Source of the DNA: Endozoicomonadaceae bacterium
GTDB taxonomy: Bacteria; Pseudomonadota; Gammaproteobacteria; Pseudomonadales; Endozoicomonadaceae
DNA length: 38,993 bases
Assembly: GCA_023146365.1 (NCBI GenBank)
Contig: JAGLCE010000016.1
Location: 1-38,993 of the forward strand
Reading direction: 5' to 3'
The notes under the pieces are model-generated. The model ran no database searches. It saw only the letters and a list, made by a program, of their open reading frames with translations, and was not told the origin of the DNA. The position numbers were made by a program, and so were the translations under genes. Positions 1-7,210 of this stretch are shown here, one piece after another. Numbering within the stretch: position 1 is the first letter of the stretch; every line of letters begins with the position of its first letter.

Positions 1-162
1 GTAGCTGTTTCGCTTCATCATAATGATACCATCACTGATGTTCATCATACCCATAAAATTGGAAAGCTCAACGAGTATCAAGTAAAATCTTCCGACAGCA
101 TCTGTTTAAATACTTTTAACTCAAACTGTTTTCCACCTCAAGATAATAACAACTTAACATAG
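1..162 (+). CDS. C-terminal end of an unknown protein (5' truncated by window edge)
   Basis: Frame 1 is open from the first base to a TAG at 160-162, giving 53 residues without a start. The peptide is polar and rich in His, Asn and Ser (for example HHNDTITDVHHTHKIGK) and ends PPQDNNNLT. It matches no family I recognise. The open length is short, so it could be chance, but the absence of stops in an AT-rich stretch and the location at the window edge fit the tail of a larger upstream gene. Confidence 0.35.
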   Translation, partial: VAVSLHHNDTITDVHHTHKIGKLNEYQVKSSDSICLNTFNSNCFPPQDNNNLT

Positions 163-170
163 CATCTACT

Positions 171-194
171 AAGGCTAAGGCTAAGGCTAAGGCT
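171..194. repeat. Hexanucleotide tandem repeat (AAGGCT)x4
   Basis: Four perfect copies of AAGGCT lie just downstream of the TAG at 160-162, in non-coding DNA. The window holds other six-base tandem runs (ATCAAT x4 at 26617, TTGAGG/TCGAGG x8 at 38860), so slippage-type repeats recur in this genome. Confidence 0.9.
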
Positions 195-354
195 CAGTTT
201 TCAGGAAACCTTAAATAATCATTCAGGAATATAGAATTATTAATCCAATGTCATTGAACTTTTCACTAAAAAAATACTCTACATTGTATTGGAAACGATA
301 TGCATGATTGATTTTTTATTAGGTGAATATGATTCATTTGAGGAGTAATTGACA

Positions 355-840
355 ATGATTGAATCAACGGTAGCAGCAACACATCCATTTCCTTCTGCAG
401 ATTCTTCAGAAAAATCGTCACCACCGAAAGGAGAAACGAATACTCTTCAGGATGCTCAGCTAAAGGGTAATCGTCCACATTTGACTAGTTTAATGCATCG
501 CATCGTAAAACTGGTAGCTCAAGTCGCTGTAAGTCTGGTGGCAATCCCATTAATGGCAGTCGCTATATCAGTGTCTAATACTTTATTTTACTCATGCCTT
601 CTATACAAAAACATGTATGACAGCATGATTGAAAATTCAAAAGTAACTAGATGTATAATGGCTGTCACTGTGATGCCCGCTGTCTCCGTAATTTGCGCAT
701 TATTTTTTGGTGTTGTTGGAATAATTGATGGAGTCTGGCGAGGTATAATAATAGCGAAGGAACTTTCATTAGATCAATGCAGAGACAAAATTAATATCTA
801 TAAAAATAGCATTAATAAAACCTTCGATACAAATTTTTAA
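355..840 (+). CDS. Small two-helix membrane protein of unknown function
   Basis: This frame encodes about 161 residues. A TTG at 349 is in frame, but ATG 355 is preferred because the GAGGAG at 340-345 lies 9 bases upstream of it. The first ~45 residues are hydrophilic and Ser/Pro/Lys-rich. Two hydrophobic segments follow (roughly residues 50-80, rich in Val/Ala/Leu, and 100-130), separated by a short polar loop with Lys and Asn. A charged ~25-residue tail ends in DTNF. There is no cleavable signal peptide. The topology suggests an inner-membrane protein with cytoplasmic ends. I do not recognise a family, and no neighbour suggests a role. Confidence 0.55.
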   Translation: MIESTVAATHPFPSADSSEKSSPPKGETNTLQDAQLKGNRPHLTSLMHRIVKLVAQVAVSLVAIPLMAVAISVSNTLFYSCLLYKNMYDSMIENSKVTRCIMAVTVMPAVSVICALFFGVVGIIDGVWRGIIIAKELSLDQCRDKINIYKNSINKTFDTNF

Positions 841-1201
841 TAAGACAAAGAGAGATTTGCACGAGCGGAAACTTTATTCTTTGGCTAGGTAAAAATAAGC
901 GAAATGAGGGAGTTTATGTTTATAAATGACCTGCTTGAGTGCGTTTTTAACAACGTCAAAGGGTAAGATAGCTATCGTGCCAAGCTATCACAAAAAAGAA
1001 AATTTTATAAATAATTCTAAACCTGTGAGCGTGAAGCTGGATTAATACAATTAGTGCAGTCGACTGAAAGCATTGATTGAGAACATCGCTGCCAAAAGTG
1101 TAGATTATTTTGTGGTATAAACATAAACAAACTGCGTTTTTGGCAATCCATTACTGAGCTCGAGTAGCTATAAAATAACATTTACCAAACAAGAACTTAA
1201 C
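841..1201. other. Gene-free AT-rich stretch
   Basis: No open frame of useful length is visible here on either strand. A 7-bp inverted repeat (GATAGCT at 967-973, AGCTATC at 983-989) is followed by A-rich sequence and could be a weak hairpin. The region looks like decayed sequence leading into the broken frame that follows. Confidence 0.4.
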
Positions 1202-1696
1202 ATGAATATAAATACATTATGTGCTGAACATTCCCATTTCACCACTTTCAATTCGCAAGTGAAGGGGAAAATTTCTTTATACAATAAGATGATTGCCTCA
1301 AAAAATAAATCTGACCGTAGAGAGATGATATCAAAGGAAAGTTAGATGGCTAAACCACCATCCAGTCTGAATAAAAGATTAATTAAGTTGCTTGAATCAA
1401 AATTTGGCTCCTCTAAACTTCAAGGAATTATTGAAGCTAATAGTAACTTTGAAGAAGCGCTATCGAAGGCTCAATCTTATATTGATTCAAATCAGTTAAC
1501 TTAAGGCTTTCCTGCTCAGGAGCTTTATAGATTATTGATTGATCAGAAAGATTGGAATAACGAACTTGGTCTTTTTGCATATGAGGATGAAAAAGGTTAT
1601 TCAAAGGCTCTGCTAACTACTCTTATCGAACTTAAAATAATTCTTTCAAATGGGGAGCTGAATCTTAGAAAAATCAAAGAGATGGGTATCTTGTGA
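1202..1696 (+). pseudogene. Unknown small gene broken by two in-frame stop codons
   Basis: A single reading frame runs from ATG 1202 to TGA 1694-1696 (165 codons) and is interrupted only by TAG 1343-1345 and TAA 1502-1504. The middle piece (ATG 1346, 52 residues) is basic then acidic and predicted helical. The last piece (1505-1693) reads like ordinary soluble protein, with segments such as ELYRLLIDQKDWNNELGLF and LTTLIELKIILSNGELNLR. Three consecutive open pieces in one frame are unlikely by chance, so I read it as a nonsense-inactivated gene. Alternatively the 52-residue ORF at 1346-1504 is itself a small gene. Family unknown. Confidence 0.45.
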
Positions 1697-1871
1697 CGCT
1701 GATCGAGCGTGTCTCGAAGATTGAGTTTTTATCGGGCAAGAGTGTGTCACTTATGCTGGCAATCTAGGATTTTTCAATATTAGAATATATTTGTTCAAAA
1801 ATTGATGGATTCTTTCGAAAAGTCACTGATTATCTGTGATAATAGCGATCTGATTTTTTTTGGACGGTGAG
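1697..1871. other. Upstream region of the ABC transporter operon
   Basis: This is a 175-base AT-rich stretch between the broken frame and the exporter. It probably contains the promoter of the yadG-yadH-queF run, but I could not single out a convincing -35/-10 pair. A T8 run ends directly before the in-frame TTG at 1860. Confidence 0.3.
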
Positions 1872-2786
1872 ATGACTCAGGCACTGAAAATCTGTGAGCT
1901 TCACAAAACTTACGATAATGGCCATCATGTGCTGAAAGGTATTGATCTGGATGTACAGGAAGGTGATTTTTTCGCTTTGTTGGGGCCGAATGGTGCAGGC
2001 AAGTCGACTACTATTGGCATTATCTCATCACTGGTCAGGAAGAGTGCCGGGACGGTCTCCATTTTTGGTCATGACCTTGATGCAGAGATGAGTCGAGCCA
2101 AGCGTCAGCTTGGGGTGGTGCCACAGGAGATCAACTTCAACCAGTTTGAGAAAGTCGAGAATATCGTTATCACCCATGCGGGATATTACGGTATTCCTGC
2201 CAACGAAGCGCGCATCAAAACAGAGTACTACCTCAAAAGACTGGGACTCTGGGATAAGCGTAGTGCACCGTCTCGAATGCTGTCTGGGGGGATGAAACGT
2301 CGACTGATGATTGCTCGGGCACTGGTGCATGAGCCACGCTTGCTGATTCTTGATGAGCCGACTGCTGGTGTTGATATTGAGCTGCGTCGTTCTTTGTGGA
2401 AATTTCTGCTGGAGATCAACAAGAAGGGGGTCACTGTCATTCTTACCACCCATTACTTGGAAGAAGCCGAGCAGTTGTGTCTCAATATCGCGATAATTAA
2501 CCACGGGATAATTGTCGAAAATACCAGTATGAAAACGCTACTGGGTACGTTGCAGACAGAGAGCTTTCTATTGGATACGCGCCAACCAATCCATAGTCTG
2601 CTTGAGTTTACTGGCTATGTGGTGCGTAAAGTGGATGATAGCTGTCTTGAAGTAGACGTTAACAAAGGCCAAGGGTTAAACGGGCTGTTTCAGCAACTGA
2701 ATGCCTCCGGTATTGAGGTCGTCAGTATGAGAAACAAAGCCAGTCGACTGGAAGAACTCTTGATCGGCATGAGCGTCCAAAAGTAA
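1872..2786 (+). CDS. yadG: ABC-2 type exporter, ATP-binding subunit (YadG-like)
   Basis: This is the cytoplasmic ATPase that powers the membrane subunit encoded next door; the substrate is unknown. The protein has 304 residues from ATG 1872 (an in-frame TTG at 1860 would add four). The ATG start aligns with E. coli YadG, which also begins MT-A-L. Visible motifs are Walker A GPNGAGKST (about residues 38-46), Q-loop PQE (84-86), signature LSGGMKRR (137-144), Walker B LLILDEPTAG (157-166) and H-loop TTHYLEEAE with His 194. All catalytic elements are intact and the length matches the family (E. coli 308). The permease gene starts 19 bases after the stop, so the two are co-transcribed. The assignment to the YadG/YadH subfamily is by remembered similarity. 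Confidence 0.9.
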   Translation: MTQALKICELHKTYDNGHHVLKGIDLDVQEGDFFALLGPNGAGKSTTIGIISSLVRKSAGTVSIFGHDLDAEMSRAKRQLGVVPQEINFNQFEKVENIVITHAGYYGIPANEARIKTEYYLKRLGLWDKRSAPSRMLSGGMKRRLMIARALVHEPRLLILDEPTAGVDIELRRSLWKFLLEINKKGVTVILTTHYLEEAEQLCLNIAIINHGIIVENTSMKTLLGTLQTESFLLDTRQPIHSLLEFTGYVVRKVDDSCLEVDVNKGQGLNGLFQQLNASGIEVVSMRNKASRLEELLIGMSVQK

Positions 2787-2805
2787 CGAATACAGGATTA
2801 TCGGT

Positions 2806-3603
2806 GTGATCAGCAACAGAGATTTCAATCCAATTCGAGAGAACTGGATTGCGTTTTGTACCATTTTCATCAAAGAGATTCGGCGCTTTATCCGGATATG
2901 GCCTCAGACACTATTGCCACCGGCAATCACTATGGTGCTTTATTTCGTCATATTAGGTCGTGTGATGGGTTCCCGTATCGGCAAGATGGATGACTATGAT
3001 TACATGACGTTTGTCGTGCCAGGTCTTATCATAATGTCGGTGATTATCAACAGCTATGGTAATGTTGTGTCCAGTTTTTTTGGGAGCAAGTTTCAGCGCA
3101 GTATCGAAGAGTTGTTGATTTCACCAGTGCCGAACTGGATTATCCTGATAGGATTTGTCATGGGTGGGGTCTGTCGTGGACTGAGTGTGGCCTTGGTCGT
3201 TACGCTACTTTCACTCTTTTTCGTGGACTTTCAGATTTATGACATTGGCGTGACAGTTCTGACGGTACTCCTCACTGCGACGCTGTTTGCTCTGGGCGGT
3301 TTTATTAATGCCATCTATGCCCGTACTTTCGATGATATTTCCATTGTCCCGACCTTTATCCTTACACCGATGACCTACTTGGGGGGTGTTTTTTATTCGG
3401 TTCGGATATTGCCGGAATTTTGGCAGGAACTTTCCCTGATAAACCCAGTTCTTTATCAGGTTAGCGCATTTCGATACGGGCTGATCGGCAGTCGTGGAGT
3501 GGTCAATTTAGGATCTTCCTTTTTGGTGATGGGAGTGGCCGTTATGGTATTGTTTGGCTACAGTCTTTATCTTCTTAATACAGGAAAAGGCTTAAGAAAC
3601 TAA
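2806..3603 (+). CDS. yadH: ABC-2 type exporter, permease subunit (YadH-like)
   Basis: This is an integral inner-membrane protein of 265 residues with about six hydrophobic segments and the ABC-2 permease layout (N-terminal cytoplasmic amphipathic stretch IKEIRRFIRIWPQTLLPP, then alternating helices). It starts at GTG 2806 with a CAGGA about nine bases upstream; no better ATG exists nearby. The C-terminal part contains the conserved TPMTYLGGVFY segment of the YadH family. It pairs with the ATPase just upstream to form an efflux pump of unknown substrate. E. coli YadH is 256 residues. Confidence 0.88.
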   Translation: MISNRDFNPIRENWIAFCTIFIKEIRRFIRIWPQTLLPPAITMVLYFVILGRVMGSRIGKMDDYDYMTFVVPGLIIMSVIINSYGNVVSSFFGSKFQRSIEELLISPVPNWIILIGFVMGGVCRGLSVALVVTLLSLFFVDFQIYDIGVTVLTVLLTATLFALGGFINAIYARTFDDISIVPTFILTPMTYLGGVFYSVRILPEFWQELSLINPVLYQVSAFRYGLIGSRGVVNLGSSFLVMGVAVMVLFGYSLYLLNTGKGLRN

Positions 3604-3614
3604 GCTGTGTTGTT

Positions 3615-4445
3615 ATGCATGAATTCGTGAAAATTTCTCCGCTGGGCAAGCGTAGTGACTACATCTCTCAGTACGATGCGGGCTTGCTGTATTCGATTGC
3701 CAGGGTCTCAAAATGGGAGGCCAATGGTTTGATGGCCGGTCACCTCCCTTTTACGGGTGTGGATATCTGGAATGCCTATGAGTTGTCTTGGCTGAATGTC
3801 CGTGGTAAGCCCATCGTCACTGCGGCTGTGTTTACGATTCCCTGTGATTCGGAATGTATCATCGAATCGAAATCGTTCAAGCTTTATCTGAATTCGTTTA
3901 ATCAGACTCACTATGACTCAGTGGCTGATGTGCAGGCCGTTATGGCTAAAGATCTTAGTCATGCCGCAGGCGCACCCGTTCGGGTAGAGATCGTACCTTT
4001 GAGCAACCTTGAGCGGCGGGGAGTGATGGCGATTCAAGGGGTCTGTGTTGATGACCTGGATGTCGCCATTAATACCTACGAGTTGGACAGTAGCCTTGTT
4101 AAACCAGCAGATGACGATGTGCGAATCACTGAAACACTTTACAGCCATCTGCTCAAATCCAATTGCCCAGTGACAGGTCAGCCTGACTGGGGAACGTTGA
4201 TCATTGATTACCGTGGACCACGAATTGACCGTGAATCCTTACTGAAATATATCTGTGCCATGCGTCAGCATCAGGATTTTCATGAGCAGTGCGTGGAGCG
4301 GGTTTTTCTGGATATCATGGCGCAGTGTCGATCAGAAGCGCTGACGGTTGGCGCTCGTTATCTCCGTCGTGGTGGTCTGGATATCAATCCTTGGCGATCT
4401 AATTGTGGCAAAATCGCTGGTAATGGAAGGCTGGCTCGCCAGTAG
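3615..4445 (+). CDS. queF: NADPH-dependent 7-cyano-7-deazaguanine reductase
   Basis: QueF reduces the nitrile of preQ0 to preQ1 in queuosine tRNA modification. The 276-residue protein is the long, bimodular type found in E. coli (282 residues). Visible features are the substrate-side motif ESKSFKLYLNSFNQT (residues 84-98), the catalytic Cys 184 in LLKSNCPVTGQPDWG with Asp 191, the FHEQCVERVF segment (222-231) and the C-terminal RRGGLDINPWRSN. The ATG at 3615 lies 11 bases after the permease stop with no clear Shine-Dalgarno sequence, so translation may be coupled. It is unrelated in function to the exporter; co-orientation may be the only link. Confidence 0.96.
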   Translation: MHEFVKISPLGKRSDYISQYDAGLLYSIARVSKWEANGLMAGHLPFTGVDIWNAYELSWLNVRGKPIVTAAVFTIPCDSECIIESKSFKLYLNSFNQTHYDSVADVQAVMAKDLSHAAGAPVRVEIVPLSNLERRGVMAIQGVCVDDLDVAINTYELDSSLVKPADDDVRITETLYSHLLKSNCPVTGQPDWGTLIIDYRGPRIDRESLLKYICAMRQHQDFHEQCVERVFLDIMAQCRSEALTVGARYLRRGGLDINPWRSNCGKIAGNGRLARQ

Positions 4446-4512
4446 CGTATTATGGCATCGGTATTGATTGATCAATTCGTTTCCGATTTTCGTTGTGGTG
4501 CAAGGTTGATGA

Positions 4513-4730
4513 CGCAGTGATCGCTTTTTATTCTTCAGGCAGGATTTGTCGGTAGCGATTGTCGGCAGGGGCATTGGTAGGTGATAGCCTTGTGACTGGA
4601 TATTATCCATGACGTTGGCGCACGCTTCCCGTGACAGTTTTCGCTCCGGTGTCAGTAGCTATCCATGATGTGTATCGGTTTGCCGAAGGGCTTCATCAGC
4701 CCATCTGGTGCTTCATCAGCCCTCTGGTGC
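4513..4730. repeat. Direct repeat copy A (ycgL 3' end), left boundary of the WD40 array
   Basis: This segment closely matches 9391-9590 in the same orientation, starting at CGCAGTGATCGCTTTT. Small indels separate the copies: for example GTCAGTAGCTATCC here against GTCAGTAGCATATCC there, and one G fewer in the G run near 4567. It brackets the WD40 gene pair together with copy B. Confidence 0.85.
4528..4730 (-). pseudogene. ycgL: Truncated, frameshifted copy of ycgL
   Basis: Read on the minus strand, this matches the C-terminal two thirds of the intact YcgL encoded at 9405-9674, including MDNIQSQGYHL and an ending ILPEE then stop (ILPEK in the intact gene). The N-terminal ~28 codons are absent, and at least two single-base deletions break the frame. 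A 20-base local duplication sits at its 5' end (4691-4730). It is clearly a non-functional fragment left by duplication of the ycgL end. Confidence 0.82.
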
Positions 4731-4772
4731 TTCAAACGTTCTGACTGTGTGGGCTATTGTTGGCTTCAGCCC

Positions 4773-5017
4773 CCTCGCCAGTAAGGCGCGTTGAGCGTAA
4801 CAATCGCTGCTACGCCTCCAGATTAAGCCTGTTTTATGACCGTCGATGATTGGTCAGATTAGCTAATTGGCAAGCATAAGAAAAAATAAAGTTGAACATA
4901 TTAAATAAATCGTTGTCTAAAAGGTAATGAGGTTTGGTATGGACGTGATGTTACATAATGGATTTTAATGGTTAAATTATACTTTTATTTATTTTATCAC
5001 TTGAATGGATCGTATGT
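4773..5017. repeat. Leader repeat copy 1 of the WD40 cassette
   Basis: It starts at CCTCGCCAGTAAGGCGCGTT and is strongly similar to 6946-7210. Similarity is highest in the first ~150 bases and again in the last ~50 before the start codon (TTTATTTATTTTAT-type sequence); the middle has indels. Together with the gene that follows it forms the duplicated unit. Confidence 0.85.
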
Positions 5018-6877
5018 ATGAAATCTGATGGAAAATTATCTTTAAGGGAGTCTGTTTCTTTAAACATATTTACAAAGTCAAAAGATTTTGATAAAAGTGC
5101 ATATTTTTGGAAAGGTGTGTTTTGGTTAGCTCGACTGATTTGTTTTTGTAATGAGGAGGAATGTTTTGATTTGTTGTTGAATAAACATCTTAATAAAAAT
5201 AGTACTGGCAATAGCTCTATCAACGACAGGTCTGTGCGTACTTGTGGTGGTTTCAGAGTTACACATGATGAGTTGTTGATTGTTTTGAGTAATGCCTCTG
5301 GTAATGATGGTAATGTGCTCGTGATACCTGGCCCATCTTTGAATTCATGGCCTACTATAGAGAGTGGTACAGCACTTGATATATTGAAAAAAAGTCTGCC
5401 TAATCAAGACTTAGAATCCCTAATGAAACAGAATAAGCCAATAAAAGGTGAAGTATCTGTCATTCATATAAAGGGGCATAATGAAATGAATATTAATAAA
5501 ATTGTAGTGATGCCTATAAATTCGAATGAAGAGACAGATGAGACGCTGAGACGACTGTATCTTGATGCGGTAGTAAAATTAAAAACAGACCAAGACATTG
5601 GGCGGCAGGTCTATTTGGTTGCCCCCTACCTCGATGCTAAAAAAGCGTCTGATGATATTGAGGAAAGTCGAGCTAATGGATGGTGGATTTGTCGTCAAAT
5701 GGCTGGAGCGTTAGGCGCTAATGATAAAGTGATGGTGGTGGAAAGCGCTAATGCGAATAAGCAAACAGTAGCAACTACGGAGTATTATGTTGATAATATT
5801 CCGGACGACACCACTGCTCAATTTAGGGTTGATGGGGAATGGCAAGAAAAAGCTACCATTCAGCATTCTGACGATGTGGAGACTGCCATATTCAGCCCAG
5901 ACGGACATTACATTGTAACAGCCAGTGCCGATAAGACCGCCAAAATCTGTGAGCTTGTTGGTGATGAATGGCATGAAAAAACTACTCTCGATCATTCTGT
6001 AGGTCTGATTAATGCCTGCTTCAGCTCCGATGGAAAGCACTTTGTAACTGTCAGTGACGATAACATCGCCCAAATCTGGGAGCTTGTTGAGGGAAAATGT
6101 AAGAAAAAAGCCACCATCAAGCATTCTGACAATGTGAACAGTGCCATCTTCAGCCCTGACGGAAAGTACTTTGTAACAAGCAGTGACGATAATACCGCCC
6201 AAATCTGGAAGCTTGTTAAGGGAGAATGGCAGGAAGATAGAGTCCTTCGGCATGATAGCTGGATAGAATATGTCAATTTTAGCTCTGACGGCAAGCAGTT
6301 TGTAATAGCCGCTATGGATGAGGCCATCCAAATCTTTAATCTTGATAAGGGAAAGTGGAAGAAAACAGTCGAGATCGAGTATTATTGGAATGTGTGCAGT
6401 GCCATATTGAGCCCCACCGGAAATTACCTTTTAATAATCAGTAATGATAATGATAACGCCGAAATCCGGGAGTTTAAGACAGGATGGCATAAAAAAGTCG
6501 CCATTAAGCATGATGGCTGGATCAATCATGCCTGTTTCAGCCCCGACGAAAAGTACCTTGTCACAGTTAGTAGCGATAAAACGGCCCAAATCTGGGAGAT
6601 TGTTAAGGGAAAGTGGAAGAAAAAAGTCACCATTCGCTATTCTTACGGTGTGACCAGTGTCAGTTTCAGCCCCGACGGAAAGCACATTGTAACAGTCGGT
6701 GATGATGGCACGGCCAAAATCTTGGGGCTTGTTGGTGAGGAATGGCAAAAAAAAGCCACTCTCAAGCATTCTGAGGGTGTGGGCCTGAGCAATGTTAGTT
6801 TCAGCCCCTCCGGAGATTACATTGTAACAGTCAGTGACGATAACACCGTCAAGCTCTGGGGGCTAAAAAGTAAGTAA
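5018..6877 (+). CDS. WD40-repeat protein with N-terminal macrodomain-like region, paralogue 1
   Basis: The protein has 619 residues, no signal peptide and no membrane segment. Residues 1-75 are an unknown helical region. Residues ~78-245 look like a divergent macro (ADP-ribose-binding) fold: a strand NVLVIPGPS, then SGTALDILKK, KGEVSVIHIKGHNEMNIN followed by IVVMPI, a helix LRRLYLDAVVKL, a strand RQVYLVAPY and a final strand DKVMVVESAN. This domain call is inference from pattern. Residues 272-619 are eight WD40-like repeats of about 43 residues with the consensus G-W--KATI-HS--V--A-FSPDGK--VT-S-D-TA-IWEL, enough for one beta-propeller. ATG 5018 aligns with the start of its paralogue at 7211; no strong Shine-Dalgarno is visible. 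It is AT-rich relative to its neighbours. The role is unknown; a host-directed or protein-scaffold function is speculation. Confidence 0.8.
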   Translation: MKSDGKLSLRESVSLNIFTKSKDFDKSAYFWKGVFWLARLICFCNEEECFDLLLNKHLNKNSTGNSSINDRSVRTCGGFRVTHDELLIVLSNASGNDGNVLVIPGPSLNSWPTIESGTALDILKKSLPNQDLESLMKQNKPIKGEVSVIHIKGHNEMNINKIVVMPINSNEETDETLRRLYLDAVVKLKTDQDIGRQVYLVAPYLDAKKASDDIEESRANGWWICRQMAGALGANDKVMVVESANANKQTVATTEYYVDNIPDDTTAQFRVDGEWQEKATIQHSDDVETAIFSPDGHYIVTASADKTAKICELVGDEWHEKTTLDHSVGLINACFSSDGKHFVTVSDDNIAQIWELVEGKCKKKATIKHSDNVNSAIFSPDGKYFVTSSDDNTAQIWKLVKGEWQEDRVLRHDSWIEYVNFSSDGKQFVIAAMDEAIQIFNLDKGKWKKTVEIEYYWNVCSAILSPTGNYLLIISNDNDNAEIREFKTGWHKKVAIKHDGWINHACFSPDEKYLVTVSSDKTAQIWEIVKGKWKKKVTIRYSYGVTSVSFSPDGKHIVTVGDDGTAKILGLVGEEWQKKATLKHSEGVGLSNVSFSPSGDYIVTVSDDNTVKLWGLKSK

Positions 6878-7210
6878 ATGACGATGCGTCCTGAGAACAT
6901 AATGCGGCTAGCAATAACAGTTTTTCCTTTCATTGTCTTTGCATCCCTCGCCAGTAAGGCGCGTTGAGCGTAACAATAGCTGCTATGCCTCCAGATTAAG
7001 CCTGCTTTATAGCCGTCGATGATTGGTCAAATTTGTTGATTGGCAAGCAGAATAAAAAATAAAGTTGAACATGTTAAATATATCGTTGTCAAATATGACT
7101 GTTGTCTAATATCCGCTGTCAAAATTTTGATGAGTTAGTATAAATACATTAAATTTTAATTGTTAAATTGGGCTTTTGTTTATTTTATCTATTGCAGAGA
7201 TGGGGTGTGT
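6878..7210. other. Spacer between the WD40 paralogues
   Basis: This 333-base region has no gene. Its first ~40 bases (GATGCGTCCTGAGAACATAA and neighbours) match the sequence just after the second paralogue (9304-9333). From 6946 onward it repeats the leader of the first paralogue (4773-5017). No terminator hairpin is obvious, so read-through between the two genes is possible. Confidence 0.7.
6946..7210. repeat. Leader repeat copy 2 of the WD40 cassette
   Basis: This is homologous to 4773-5017 with about 20 extra bases in the middle. The spacing between leader starts (2173 bases) and between gene starts (2193 bases) shows that leader and gene were duplicated together as a unit of about 2.2 kb. 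Confidence 0.85.

Larger units (their letters stand above)
4446..5017. other. Intergenic region holding a ycgL remnant and the first WD40-gene leader
   Basis: This 572-base region has no intact gene. 4513-4730 is a degraded direct copy of the 3' end of ycgL (see pseudogene), including a local duplication in which GCTTCATCAGCCC and CTGGTG recur. From 4773 to the start codon at 5018 it is similar to 6946-7210, the leader of the second WD40 gene. The AT-rich last 150 bases probably contain the promoter. Confidence 0.75.

Noticed and set aside
2028..2504. 158-residue minus-strand frame inside yadG
   Set aside because: It lies entirely antisense to the Walker and signature motifs of an intact ATPase gene; a shadow frame.
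4773..4860. Leader repeat start (CCTCGCCAGTAAGGCG) as an insertion-sequence end
   Set aside because: The reverse strand gives a short transposase-like open stretch, but no inverted terminal repeats, target duplications or transposase motifs could be found, and the repeat is explained by duplication of the WD40 cassette.
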